From assembly GCF_001425175.1 (NCBI RefSeq), contig NZ_LMDV01000011.1:15245-79244 (forward strand): a stretch of DNA of 64,000 nucleotides, read 5' to 3'. Numbering within the stretch: the stretch's first letter is position 1; each line of letters opens with the position of its first letter. Shown here piece by piece: positions 7,937 through 17,024 of this stretch. The notes below the pieces were generated by a model that was given only the letters and a program-made list of their open reading frames with translations, was not told the DNA's origin and did not search any database. Made by a program: the position numbers and the translations under genes. Source of the DNA: Nocardioides sp. Root1257 (GTDB taxonomy: Bacteria > Actinomycetota > Actinomycetes > Propionibacteriales > Nocardioidaceae).

Positions 7937-9376
7937 GTGCATGTGACGACCTCACCCGACGCATCCACCAACTCGACCGGCCCGGCGCACCCTCGCGCGA
8001 TCTTGGCCATCATCCTGGTCAGCTATTTCCTGATCCTGCTCGACAACTCGATCATCTTCACCGGGCTGCCGAGCATCGGCGCCGCTTTCAATCTCGGGCC
8101 GTCCGGCCTGTCCTGGGTGCAGGACGCCTACACGCTCGTGTTCGGCGGACTGCTCCTCCTCGGCGCGCGCCTGGGAGACCTGCTCGGGCGACGTCGCGTG
8201 TTCGTCGCCGGTCTCCTGGTGTTCGTGACGGCGTCGTTCCTCATCGGGGTTGCCCCGGCCGGATGGTGGCTGATCGGCGGACGCGCGCTGCAGGGCATAG
8301 GAGCGGCCATCGTCGCGCCGTCGGCCCTCTCGTTGCTGACCGCGAGCTTCCCGGAGGGTGAGCAGCGCTCCCGCGCGGTTGCCTGGTACGCCGCGACGGC
8401 GGGCATCGGCGCCAGCCTGGGAATGCTCGTCGGCGGTGCCGCCGCGCAGTGGATCTCCTGGCGGGCGGGCTTCTTCATCAATGTGCCCATCGGGATCGCG
8501 ATGATCGCCCTCGCACCCCGCTACCTGCCCACCACTCGCCCCCAGCCCGGTCGCTTCGACCTGACCGGTGCGCTGTCGGCGACCACCGGGGTCGGTGCAC
8601 TCGTCTTCGGGATCCTGGAGTCGGCCGAGCGCGGATGGACCGACCCCGCCGTCGTCGGCGCGCTTGTCGTGGCAGCCGTGGTGCTGACCATCCTGGTCCT
8701 CCACGAGCGCAGCGCCGAGCAGCCGATCATGCCGCTGCGCCTCTTCGGCGACCGCCGGCGTTCCGGTGCGTACGCCGCCCGTGCCCTCTACCTCGGGGCC
8801 ATGATGGGCTTCTTTTTCTTCACCACCCAGCTGATGCAGAGCGTCTTCGGCTTCACGGCCTTCCAGGCGGGCCTCGGGTTCCTCCCGATGACGGTGGTCA
8901 ACTTCGCCGTCGCCACGGCTTTCCCACGGCTTGCCCGACGCTATGGCGAGGCGCCGCTGCTGGTCGCCGGCGTCGCCCTGACGCTCATCGGGATGGGGTG
9001 GCTGGCCCAGGTCGACCCGACCAGCTCCTATTTGGGTGCAGTGGCCCTGCCGATGGTCCTGATCGGAGCCGGCCAGGGGCTGGCATTCGCCCCGCTGACC
9101 AACTTCGGGCTGGCCGGCGTTCGTGCCGTCGATGCCGGAGCGGCCAGTGGCTTGGTGAACACCGCCCACCAGCTCGGCATGGCCACCGGGCTCGCGATCC
9201 TGGTCGCCGCCTCCGCCAGCGCTGGCAGCCTGTCTGCCGAGGTGGCGACCGCGCTCCTGTGGGGTACCGGACTGCTCGCGCTGTGCCTGCTGGTCGTCGT
9301 CAGCGTGATCGTCCCCGCACAGCGGCGGGTGCACCGTGACCAGGAACAGCTCATGGCTGAGGCGGTGGCGCGATGA
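7937..9376 (+). CDS. MFS drug-efflux transporter, 14-helix DHA2 family
   Basis: 479-residue integral membrane protein of the EmrB/QacA type. The first helix is followed by motif D1-like LLDNSIIFTGLPSIG, then WVQDAYTLVFGGLLLLGARLGDLLGRRR (conserved motif A region) and GIGASLGMLVGGAAAQWISWR (motif C), with about 14 hydrophobic segments in all. Such proteins export lipophilic toxic compounds with protons. GTG at 7937, with a second GTG two codons later. It overlaps the next gene by ATGA, forms an operon with an SDR, a zinc alcohol dehydrogenase and a SnoaL-like gene, and is divergent from the XRE regulator, its probable repressor. Confidence 0.88.
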   Translation: MHVTTSPDASTNSTGPAHPRAILAIILVSYFLILLDNSIIFTGLPSIGAAFNLGPSGLSWVQDAYTLVFGGLLLLGARLGDLLGRRRVFVAGLLVFVTASFLIGVAPAGWWLIGGRALQGIGAAIVAPSALSLLTASFPEGEQRSRAVAWYAATAGIGASLGMLVGGAAAQWISWRAGFFINVPIGIAMIALAPRYLPTTRPQPGRFDLTGALSATTGVGALVFGILESAERGWTDPAVVGALVVAAVVLTILVLHERSAEQPIMPLRLFGDRRRSGAYAARALYLGAMMGFFFFTTQLMQSVFGFTAFQAGLGFLPMTVVNFAVATAFPRLARRYGEAPLLVAGVALTLIGMGWLAQVDPTSSYLGAVALPMVLIGAGQGLAFAPLTNFGLAGVRAVDAGAASGLVNTAHQLGMATGLAILVAASASAGSLSAEVATALLWGTGLLALCLLVVVSVIVPAQRRVHRDQEQLMAEAVAR

Positions 9377-10128
9377 GCCGCGTCCTCGTGCTCGGTGGCA
9401 CCGGCAGCATCGGCCGCCTCGTCGTGAGCCGGCTCCGCGAGCTCGATGAGTCCCCGTTAGTCCTGTCCCGTGACCCGGGTCGAGCAAGCAAGGTAGTCGG
9501 CGCCGAGGTCCACGTCGTGCGCGGCGACCTCACCGACGCCAGGAGCGTGAGAGAGGCCCTGGTCGATGTCGACATGGTCGTCATGACGCACGGAGCGCCG
9601 TACGGCTCCGGCAGCTACGAGGCCATCGACTACGGAGCGGTGCCGACGCTCCTGGAAGCGCTGGACGGCCGTGAGGTGCGGGTGGCTCTGATGAGCTCCA
9701 TCGGGGTCACCGGCACCGGCGGCAGCTCCCGCGAGATCCTCGACTGGAAGCGCCGCGGCGAGCGACTGCTGCGCGCCAGCGGGCTGCCCTACACCATCGT
9801 GCGGCCCGGCTGGTTCGACGCCGGCGCCAGCAACGAGCGTCACGCCGACTTCCGCCAGGGCGACGAGACTGAGTACGGGCATGTCCGCCGAGAAGACGTC
9901 GCCGAGGCCCTGGTCCAGGCGCTTCGCACCCCCGTCGCGCTTAGCAGAACCGTCGAGGTCTTCTCCGTCGCAGGTCCTCCGCGAGAGGACTGGGACGCCG
10001 CGTACGCCGCGACCTACCCCGACGCTCCCGGATCGCCCGACGGAGCCCACGACCGCCCCGGTCTGCCGCTCGGCAACGAACCGCTCACAGTGCAAGCAGA
10101 CCTCCGCCGCTGGGCAACGATCCGCTGA
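9373..10128 (+). CDS. NAD(P)-binding atypical short-chain dehydrogenase
   Basis: 251 residues with the N-terminal dinucleotide motif VLGGTGSIGRLV (GxxGxxG). The rest (LMSSIGVTGTGG, RRGERLLRASGLPYTIVRPGW, DFRQGDETEYGHVRREDVAEAL) matches atypical SDRs of the NmrA/SDR_a5 kind, which include quinone and isoflavone-reductase-like proteins and redox sensors. The catalytic Tyr-x3-Lys of classical SDRs is not evident. Starts inside the stop of the MFS gene (ATGA) and is therefore translationally coupled. Substrate unknown. Confidence 0.8.
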   Translation: MSRVLVLGGTGSIGRLVVSRLRELDESPLVLSRDPGRASKVVGAEVHVVRGDLTDARSVREALVDVDMVVMTHGAPYGSGSYEAIDYGAVPTLLEALDGREVRVALMSSIGVTGTGGSSREILDWKRRGERLLRASGLPYTIVRPGWFDAGASNERHADFRQGDETEYGHVRREDVAEALVQALRTPVALSRTVEVFSVAGPPREDWDAAYAATYPDAPGSPDGAHDRPGLPLGNEPLTVQADLRRWATIR

Positions 10129-10175
10129 CCACCGAGTTCGACATCAAGCACGTCAACACCTGAGGAGAACAAGAA

Positions 10176-11213
10176 GTGCGAGCAACGCTCATCTACGGCG
10201 CCGGTGACATCCGCATCGAGGACGTCCCCGACCCCGTCATCAAGGACACCACGGACGCGCTGGTTCGCATCACCACCGCCTGCATCTGCGGCAGCGACCT
10301 GCACCCGTACGGCTCCATGTCCGCCGCCGACGGTCCCGCACGCATCGGCCACGAGTTCATCGGCATCGTCGAAGAGACCGGGTCCGACGTGACCACAGTG
10401 AAGAAGGGCGACCTCGTCGTCGCGCCGTTCGCCTACTCCGACGGCACCTGCCAGTACTGCCGCGAAGGTCTCCAGACCTCCTGCGTCCACGGCGGCTTCT
10501 GGGCCACTGGCGACAACGACGGCGGTCAGGGAGAGGCCGCCCGCATCCCGCTCGCCGACGGCACCCTCGTGAAGCTTCCCGTTGCGCAAGACTCCGCACT
10601 GATGCCGTCCCTGTTGACGCTGTCCGACGTGTTCGGCACCGGGTACCACGCGGCTTTGAGGGCCGGCGTACAGCCCGGCGACACCGTCACCGTCATCGGC
10701 GACGGCGCCGTCGGTCTGCTCGCCGTGCTCTCCGCGAAGCGGCTCGGTGCTGAACAGGTCATCCTGATGGGCCGCCACCACGCCCGCACCGACCTCGGTC
10801 GCGAGTTCGGTGCCACCGACGTCGTCTCCGAGCGCGGCGAGGAAGGGATCGCGAAGGTTCGCGACCTCACCGGCGGCGACGGATCGAAGATCGTGATCGA
10901 AGCTGTCGGACACATGCCGGCATACCAGCAGGCGTACGGCATCGTCCGCGCCGGCGGCGTTATCAGCCGCGTGGGTGTGCCGCAGTACGAGGAGGCGCCC
11001 ATCGGCTTCGGCAGTCTCTTCGGTGGCAACATCACCCTCACCGGTGGACCCGCCCCCGCCCGTGCGTACGTCGAGGAGCTGATGCCCGACATCCTCGACG
11101 GCAAGATCGAGCCCGGGAAGGTCTTCGACCAGACCGTCGACCTCGACGGGGTCGCGGGCGGCTACCAGGCCATGGCTGACCGCACGGCACTCAAGGTCCT
11201 CGTCCAGCCGTGA
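10176..11213 (+). CDS. Zinc-dependent alcohol dehydrogenase
   Basis: 345-residue medium-chain dehydrogenase. Catalytic zinc ligands are seen in CICGSDLHPY (Cys and the Gly-x-Asp context) and GHEFIG (His-Glu); structural zinc cysteines in YSDGTCQYCREGLQTSC; the nucleotide loop is VIGDGAVGLLAVLSAKRLGA. The sequence is close to proteins annotated as glutathione-independent formaldehyde or sorbitol-type dehydrogenases, but the substrate cannot be read. GTG start at 10176 behind a good GAGGAG ribosome site 9 bases upstream; its stop overlaps the next gene. Confidence 0.88.
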   Translation: MRATLIYGAGDIRIEDVPDPVIKDTTDALVRITTACICGSDLHPYGSMSAADGPARIGHEFIGIVEETGSDVTTVKKGDLVVAPFAYSDGTCQYCREGLQTSCVHGGFWATGDNDGGQGEAARIPLADGTLVKLPVAQDSALMPSLLTLSDVFGTGYHAALRAGVQPGDTVTVIGDGAVGLLAVLSAKRLGAEQVILMGRHHARTDLGREFGATDVVSERGEEGIAKVRDLTGGDGSKIVIEAVGHMPAYQQAYGIVRAGGVISRVGVPQYEEAPIGFGSLFGGNITLTGGPAPARAYVEELMPDILDGKIEPGKVFDQTVDLDGVAGGYQAMADRTALKVLVQP

Positions 11214-11584
11214 CAACAGACGACCGCGCCGAAGTGCTCGCGTGTTACCAAGACCAGGCGGATGCCATGGTCAGCGGTGACACGCGAGCACTCGACGCAT
11301 TGCTGTCCGACGAATTCACCCTCACTCACATGACTGGTTACGAGCAGCCGAAGTCCGAGTGGCTGGCCGAGATGCGTAGTGGCCAGTTCGTCTACCACCG
11401 GATAGTGGATCAAGATGTCGCGGTTGATGTGACTGAGGGTGAGACGGTGCTGCGGGCGCGAACTCTGACCGACGCCACGGTCTATGGCACCCGAGCCAAC
11501 TGGCGCCTCGTACTGACGCAGACCTACATCCGCACCGACGACGGTTCCTGGGTCGTCGCTCGATCCGTCGCGACGACGTGGTGA
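11210..11584 (+). CDS. SnoaL-like (NTF2-fold) protein
   Basis: 124 residues with the alpha+beta cone pattern of NTF2-like proteins: an N-terminal helix (EVLACYQDQADAMVSGDTRAL), LLSDEFTLTHMTGYEQPKSEW and the C-terminal strands WRLVLTQTYIRTDDGSWVVARS. Members include small-molecule isomerases, hydrolases and binding proteins; no activity can be assigned. GTG start overlapping the stop of the alcohol dehydrogenase, last gene of the exporter/oxidoreductase operon. Confidence 0.75.
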   Translation: MTTDDRAEVLACYQDQADAMVSGDTRALDALLSDEFTLTHMTGYEQPKSEWLAEMRSGQFVYHRIVDQDVAVDVTEGETVLRARTLTDATVYGTRANWRLVLTQTYIRTDDGSWVVARSVATTW

Positions 11585-11975
11585 TCGCGATGAATCCTTC
11601 GCGACGCGTACTGGGTGCATGGTCGCGAGGAGGCGTCCGCCGACGCAGCAGCACCCGCACGATGACGACATGTCAGGCTCGCTCCGCAAGCCGCTCGGCC
11701 CACCAACCGGTTCAACGCGTTGTGGATGCGGTGAACCATGACCTGGTGGTCAGGCCGATGGTGTTCTTCGAGGTCCGTAGGCAATCGGGCGAAGGGATAT
11801 CCGTGGTGCCGGACCGGTTGTGGTCGGTGCCGTGGCCAATGTGCTTCGCCCGGTGCAGGTGCTGGGTACGTCTTCGGCCTCGACGAGCAGGACGTCGAAC
11901 CGGCTCGAAGCTGGTGAGGCTCGTCGTAGCGTCCAGCTCACCCGCGCCCCTCATCGACCACCGCGCGACCTGGTG
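11585..11975. other. Convergent intergenic stretch without a supported gene
   Basis: About 390 bases between the SnoaL-like gene and the convergent FAD monooxygenase gene. Several overlapping short frames exist on both strands (for example a reverse-strand stretch reading RPDHQVMVHRIHNALNRL near 11710-11760) and give the impression of a decayed gene, but none has a start, ribosome site or recognisable domain. I see no clear terminator. Confidence 0.4.
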
Positions 11976-13880
11976 TCAGCGCATGAAACCGGTGAGGTAG
12001 CCGGTGAGCTCGTCGACGTCGTCCAACGGCAAGACGTGGCCGACGTACTGGTCGGGGCGTACGACGACGAGTGCTCCGGATCGGCGATCGACGCCACGCG
12101 TGTCGAAAATGTCCTCAGTGGCGGGGGTGAAGACCTTCTCGTAGTCGCGAAGGCCATACCTACCCTTGGTCGGGAGCAGCACCGAAGGCAGGTCGGTCGG
12201 GTCGACGGCTGTGTGGTGTTGCTGGAGGACGGCTCGGAGATCGAAGACCGCATCCGGGTCTGCATCGGGCGGCGTGAAGCGGTGAATGGGTGACCGCTCG
12301 GCGTCAGCCAGTGCGTCGCACAGCGCACGCAACCGTGATGACGGGTCAGCTACGTCGCGCTGGTCCGCAAAGGCGTACAGCCGCCACCGTCCATCAGCTT
12401 CGTGAACGTGGCCGAGGTGCATCGGTCGGGTGTCCGCGAGTCGTACGACCGGAGCGGAATGGAACCTGCTCCCGATGGGGTACCCGGCGGCGAGGTGCTG
12501 CCAGGTGTTGGGGCCGGTGAGGGCGCCGGGCGCGTACTGGGTAGCAACTCCGGCGGTGTATCGGCCCTGGTGTGCAAACTGTTCTTTCAGGGTTGGTGTG
12601 TCCGCGGCGCTGGTGTCGGTGGCGCGGGCGCTCATGGTGGTGGCGAAGTGCCGGTCGAAGTCGATGAGTTCTTGGGCGACCGCATGCCGTTCGGTGCTGT
12701 AGGTGTGCAGCAGTTCAGGGTCGCTGCGTTCTTCGAGGACTGCGGCGAGTTTCCAACCGAGGTTGTAAGCGTCTTGCATGGAGACATTCATGCCCTGGCC
12801 GGCTTTTGGGCTGTGTGTGTGGCACGCGTCGCCGGCCACGAACACTCGGGGCGTGGCGCCGATTCCGTCCTTGACGTTGTCGAACTTGTCGCTCAGGCGT
12901 TGGCCGACCTCGTACACCGACCACCACGCGACCTCCTTCACGTCGATGACAAACGGGTGAAGGATCCGGCGCGCTGCGTCGATGACGTCGCTCGAGGTAA
13001 CGTGTCGGTTCCGGACCCGTTCCCCAGGTGCGAGCTTGTCGAGTTCGACGTACATCCGGAACAGGTACCCGCCTTCGCGGGGAATGACCATCAGGGTCCC
13101 GGCGTCCGACTTGATGAGTGCCTTGCGTCTGATGTCGGGGAAATCGGTGACGGCGAGGACGTCAATCACGCCCCACGCATGATTGGCGGCAGTGCCGTGC
13201 AGGGCGCGGCCGATGTGTTGGCGGACGACGCTGCGAGCACCGTCGCAGCCGACGACGTACCTGGCAGCGACCGTTTGCTCTCTGGCCGGGGCCTCGTCCT
13301 CGGTTGAGCGCAGCGACACGGTCACCGGATACTCGCGGCTCTCGGCGATGGACAGACCGGTCACCTCGAGTCCGTAGTCCGGTTCCAGACGACTGGGTGA
13401 GTTCTTCATCGACTCGAGCAGCATGTCCTGGACGCGGGCTTGGTTGAGGATGACGTGCGGGAACTCGGAGAGCCCGTCCTCGACGTCTTGGATGCGGCCG
13501 GTGCGCACCACGTTGCCCGGAGAGTTGGGGTCGGGTCCCCAAAACACGGTTTCGGAGATCCAGCAGGACTCACGCAGCAGGCGCTCACTGAGTCCGAACG
13601 CGTCGAGCATCTCTACCGTTTGGCACGCGATGCCGTCGGCCTGTCCAAGCTGGAGGGGTCCGTCGCGTCGTTCGACGATGCGGGTGCTGATGTGGGGGAA
13701 CTTGGCGAGCTGGGCAGCGAGGACGAGCCCTGCCGGTCCGGTTCCGACGATGAGCACATCGACCTCGTCCGGCAGCGGCCCTAGGTCCGCACGAGCCGGG
13801 TCGGCGGCTGCGACGTCGGGGTCACCGGGCCGGAAGCCGTTGAGGTGTTGCTGCACAGTCGTGTCTCCGTTCGTGAGCAT
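11976..13880 (-). CDS. FAD-dependent aromatic hydroxylase, phenol 2-monooxygenase (PheA/TfdB) type
   Basis: 634 residues from ATG 13880. The FAD GxGxxG motif is DVLIVGTGPAGLVLAAQLA near residue 43; the NAD(P)H/FAD 'DG' motif is YVVGCDGARSVVRQHIG; the second FAD motif is RVFVAGDACHTHSPKAGQGMN. The C-terminal ~190 residues form the thioredoxin-like domain typical of phenol 2-monooxygenase and 3-hydroxybenzoate 4-hydroxylase types. Such enzymes add an ortho hydroxyl to a phenol using NAD(P)H and O2. Last gene of the operon beginning at 18445, 106 bases behind the aldehyde dehydrogenase. A decayed partial copy lies at 5373-5782. A longer frame upstream of 13880 exists but has poor codon composition. 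Confidence 0.88.
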   Translation of the reverse strand: MLTNGDTTVQQHLNGFRPGDPDVAAADPARADLGPLPDEVDVLIVGTGPAGLVLAAQLAKFPHISTRIVERRDGPLQLGQADGIACQTVEMLDAFGLSERLLRESCWISETVFWGPDPNSPGNVVRTGRIQDVEDGLSEFPHVILNQARVQDMLLESMKNSPSRLEPDYGLEVTGLSIAESREYPVTVSLRSTEDEAPAREQTVAARYVVGCDGARSVVRQHIGRALHGTAANHAWGVIDVLAVTDFPDIRRKALIKSDAGTLMVIPREGGYLFRMYVELDKLAPGERVRNRHVTSSDVIDAARRILHPFVIDVKEVAWWSVYEVGQRLSDKFDNVKDGIGATPRVFVAGDACHTHSPKAGQGMNVSMQDAYNLGWKLAAVLEERSDPELLHTYSTERHAVAQELIDFDRHFATTMSARATDTSAADTPTLKEQFAHQGRYTAGVATQYAPGALTGPNTWQHLAAGYPIGSRFHSAPVVRLADTRPMHLGHVHEADGRWRLYAFADQRDVADPSSRLRALCDALADAERSPIHRFTPPDADPDAVFDLRAVLQQHHTAVDPTDLPSVLLPTKGRYGLRDYEKVFTPATEDIFDTRGVDRRSGALVVVRPDQYVGHVLPLDDVDELTGYLTGFMR

Positions 13881-13986
13881 CGCGGGATGCTCGGTTCTTT
13901 GTTGGCGGGTGCGGCTCGTCGTAGCAAGTGCGACGGCGAAGGGACGGCTGCTGTCCTGCCCGGCGCCCACCGGGCTCCCCGTGGGG

Positions 13987-15486
13987 TCAGAAGGGGTAGC
14001 GCTCGATGTCGGCCTGCATCGTGACCCACTGGGTCTCGGTGAAGGTGTCTAGGTTCGCGCTCGGGCCGCCGAACCGGCCACCGACGCCGGAGGCTTTGGT
14101 GCCACCGAACGGAATGGAGGCTTCGTCGTCGACGGTCTGGTCGTTGATGTGGACCGCGCCGGACTCGATGCGTCCGGCGAGCTCGAAGGCCCGGTAGGCA
14201 TCGCCTGCGAGGATGCCGACCGAAAGGCCGTACTCGGAGGCGTTGATGATGTCGATGGCCTCGTCGAGGGTCTCGTAGACCATGACCGGTGCGACCGGGC
14301 CGAAGATCTCCTCAGCCCAGGCCGGGGTGTCCAGGGTCAGGTTGGTGATGACGGTCGGCTGGTAGAATAGATCCGTGTAGGCGCCGCCGGCAGTCACGGT
14401 GGCGCCGCCCTCGACGGACGCCGTCACCAGGGCGTGGACCCGGTCGCGCTGATGGGCGTCGATGATGGGCCCCAACGGGATGTTCGGGTCGGTGGGGTCC
14501 CCGACCGGGATGTGCTTGGCCTTTTCGCTCAGCGCAGCGATGTACTCCTCCGCGATCGAGGAGTGCACCAGGTGCCGACCGGTGGTCATGCAGATCTGGC
14601 CTTGGTGGAGGAAACTGCCCCACGCGCCAGCGGACGCGGCGGCCTGGACGTCGGCGTCAGGCATGACGAGCAGGGCGTTGTTGCCACCGAGCTCGAGGTG
14701 CACCTTCTTCAGCAGCGGACCGGCGGCCTCACCGATCTTGCGGCCGGCCGCGGTGGACCCGGTGAACGACAGGCACGGGATGCCCGGGTGGGCCACGATC
14801 GCCGCCCCGAGGTCACCGCCGCCGGGGAGCACGTGCAGTACTCCTGCGGGCAGGCCGGCTTCCTCGAAGAGGGCGGCGATGGCCATGCCGCCGCTGATGG
14901 AGGTCCGCGGGTCGGGCTTGAGGATGACCGCGTTCCCCAGCGCCAACGCCGGGGCAACGGAACGCATCGAGAGGATGCCGGGGAAGTTGAACGGGGAGAT
15001 GACCCCGACGACACCGACGGGGACGCGACGGGCGATGGACAGGCGCGGCTTGCTGGAGCGCAGCATCTCGCCGTACGGATGGGACGCGAGTGCTGCGGAC
15101 TCCTGGAGCTCGGTCGTCATCAGGCCGACCTCGAAGCCGGCCTTGCCCTGACCCGACCCGGCCTCTTCGACCAGCCACCCGGCGATACGGCCCGGGTCGG
15201 CCTCGAGGAGCTGAGCGGCCTTGAGCAGCACCGCAACGCGGGCGCTGTACGGCAGCGCCGCCCACTCCCGCTGCGCGGTTCGGGCCTGTTCGACAGCACG
15301 GTCCAGGTCTTCGGTGGTGGCCTTCCCGACGCTGCCGATGGTCTTCCCGGTGGCCGGGGCGGTCACGGTCAGCGTCTCAGCCGCGGCCCGGAAGGTGCCG
15401 TCGAAGATGGCTCCGTCCCACGTCTGCTGCACCGCGGTCGAGTCGGGGCTGGCGGGGGCGGTGTTCGGGTCGGCGGTGGTGGTCAT
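13987..15486 (-). CDS. Aldehyde dehydrogenase, benzaldehyde/vanillin type
   Basis: 499 residues with ISPFNFPGILSMRSVAPALA, LELGGNNALLVMPDADV (catalytic-loop Glu), and GSFLHQGQICMTTGRHLV carrying the nucleophilic Cys, then EEIFGPVAPVMVYE. The QGQICM context and HINDQTVDDEASIPFGG ending are seen in benzaldehyde and vanillin dehydrogenases, which oxidise aromatic aldehydes to acids with NAD(P)+. The ATG at 15484-15486 overlaps the stop of the carotenoid-oxygenase gene, so both are coupled. This fits a route in which the oxygenase releases an aromatic aldehyde that this enzyme oxidises (inference). Confidence 0.9.
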   Translation of the reverse strand: MTTTADPNTAPASPDSTAVQQTWDGAIFDGTFRAAAETLTVTAPATGKTIGSVGKATTEDLDRAVEQARTAQREWAALPYSARVAVLLKAAQLLEADPGRIAGWLVEEAGSGQGKAGFEVGLMTTELQESAALASHPYGEMLRSSKPRLSIARRVPVGVVGVISPFNFPGILSMRSVAPALALGNAVILKPDPRTSISGGMAIAALFEEAGLPAGVLHVLPGGGDLGAAIVAHPGIPCLSFTGSTAAGRKIGEAAGPLLKKVHLELGGNNALLVMPDADVQAAASAGAWGSFLHQGQICMTTGRHLVHSSIAEEYIAALSEKAKHIPVGDPTDPNIPLGPIIDAHQRDRVHALVTASVEGGATVTAGGAYTDLFYQPTVITNLTLDTPAWAEEIFGPVAPVMVYETLDEAIDIINASEYGLSVGILAGDAYRAFELAGRIESGAVHINDQTVDDEASIPFGGTKASGVGGRFGGPSANLDTFTETQWVTMQADIERYPF

Positions 15487-17024
15487 GAGGTTGCTCCTTC
15501 GTTGCTGCGCTGCGAGTTGGCTGCGACGGCCTTGTCCAGGACGTCCTGGTCCGCCCAACTGCCGTGGAAGCCGAACGGCACCCGGACCGGGAGCTTCACC
15601 CGGGCCAGCGGGGTGGCCTCCCATGCCTCGGCGTGGTGGATGAGGAGCTCGGACAGGCCGGTGGCGGGGTTCCACCACAACGACAGCAGGTACCCGTCGT
15701 TCTCCTCGGTCGCGCCGCGGCGCTGCACGAAGACCGGTTCGCTGGGATTGGTGAGCCCGTCGGGGCCCTCGAGGACGATGGTCTGCCCGGTGGTGTGGTC
15801 GTGGCGCGCCATGCCGTCGGTCATGGTGACCGGGCTCAGGTCGCGGGTGGTGGCGAAGTAGCCCCACCGGTTCTCGCGGCCGAGCCAGTCGTCGTTGATC
15901 TTGGGGAACTCGCCGGCGACACCGGAGAGCATCGTGTTCGTCGCCTTCTTCGTGGTCGGGTCCAGCTCGAAGCGCCACGCCATCGCGGGCGGGAACCAGG
16001 TGTGGGAGCTGACCGGGTTGTCCGGGTCGTCGGCGGGGTTCCCGAGGCGGTTGATGATGTGGACGTCGACGGTGATGCCGGTCAGGGTCTCGAACGCGTT
16101 GAAGAAGTGCGTCGGGGCGACCATCAGCCCGGTGTCGTACCAGGTGACGTCCTTGGTCCGGCGGTCCAGGACCGCGAACCGAGCGCCGTCCGGGACGGCG
16201 GCTTCGTCCCACAGGACGCCGGCGCGGCCCTGCATGATCATGTCGAGGCGGAACTGGGTCGGGGAGACCAGGAAGATGGCGTAGTTCTCGGACACGATGT
16301 AGTCGTGGACCATCGCGGGGCAGCCCATGTCGATGGTGTGGCTGTCGACGACCTTGCCGGTCTTCACGTCCGCGCGGTACCAGGTCAGGTGCGGTCCGAC
16401 GGCGGCGAAGAACAGCATGTCGCCGGTGGCGGGGTCGATCTTGTAGTGCGCGGTGCACAGGATGTCGATGCCGCCGTTGAAGTCGTAGGACCCGTAGGTC
16501 TCCAGGGACTCGGGGTGCATCGAGGTCGGCAGCCCGCCCTCGAAGTACACCAGCAGGTGGTCGTCGAAGATGCCGACGTTGGTGTTGGCGACGTTCTTGG
16601 CCGGCGGGCCCCCGACGGGCGGCGGGTGCGGTGCGGACCCGTTGACGAACCCGGAGTACACGGCCTGGCCCTGTTCGACCTCGAACTTCATCGAGTCGGT
16701 CTCGACCCACTTCATCGCGAACTTCCCGCGCCCCTCGCGCAGGTAGACCCCCGCGACAGCGCCGTCGCCCTCCCACCAGTGATACCGCTCGAGGTCGAGG
16801 GGCTCGAACCTTGGGTTGGAGCTGATGCGGAACAGGGCACCGGCCAGGTCGTCGGGGATCTGGCCAGAGATGACCTCGAGGTCGTACTCGCTGGACTCAC
16901 CGCGCCACGGCGCGAACGGCCCGTTGAGGAACTTGTTGTCGGTGTCCCACGCCGGCGGAGTGGCGGGCGCCTGGGTGGGGCGGCGGACGAGTGCGGTCGG
17001 CGGGCCGACAGAGAGGTCACGCAT
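15483..17024 (-). CDS. Carotenoid/stilbene cleavage oxygenase family protein
   Basis: 513 residues, the normal size of bacterial carotenoid cleavage and lignostilbene dioxygenases. The four iron-binding histidines are in place: His193 (CTAHYKIDP), His240 (GCPAMVHDYIVSENY), His306 (APTHFFNAFE) and His487 (FGFHGSW). The second-shell acidic residues expected between them are also present. Members split C=C bonds with O2: carotenoids, stilbenes, or isoeugenol to vanillin. The neighbours (benzaldehyde-type dehydrogenase, decarboxylase-like amidohydrolase, phenol hydroxylase) favour a stilbene or phenylpropanoid substrate over a carotenoid (inference). ATG 17024 overlaps the preceding gene by 8 bases and the stop overlaps the next start. 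Confidence 0.9.
   Translation of the reverse strand: MRDLSVGPPTALVRRPTQAPATPPAWDTDNKFLNGPFAPWRGESSEYDLEVISGQIPDDLAGALFRISSNPRFEPLDLERYHWWEGDGAVAGVYLREGRGKFAMKWVETDSMKFEVEQGQAVYSGFVNGSAPHPPPVGGPPAKNVANTNVGIFDDHLLVYFEGGLPTSMHPESLETYGSYDFNGGIDILCTAHYKIDPATGDMLFFAAVGPHLTWYRADVKTGKVVDSHTIDMGCPAMVHDYIVSENYAIFLVSPTQFRLDMIMQGRAGVLWDEAAVPDGARFAVLDRRTKDVTWYDTGLMVAPTHFFNAFETLTGITVDVHIINRLGNPADDPDNPVSSHTWFPPAMAWRFELDPTTKKATNTMLSGVAGEFPKINDDWLGRENRWGYFATTRDLSPVTMTDGMARHDHTTGQTIVLEGPDGLTNPSEPVFVQRRGATEENDGYLLSLWWNPATGLSELLIHHAEAWEATPLARVKLPVRVPFGFHGSWADQDVLDKAVAANSQRSNEGATS

Noticed and set aside
11162..11689. 175-codon reverse frame over the SnoaL-like gene and the gap after it
   Set aside because: Cys/Gly-rich composition, no domain, and it is antisense to a well-supported gene.
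15487..16776. Long reverse-strand frame continuous with the aldehyde dehydrogenase (929 codons in all)
   Set aside because: The upstream 430 codons are Arg/Pro/Gly-rich and lie in another frame of the carotenoid-oxygenase gene, which has all family motifs. The true start is the ATG at 15486.
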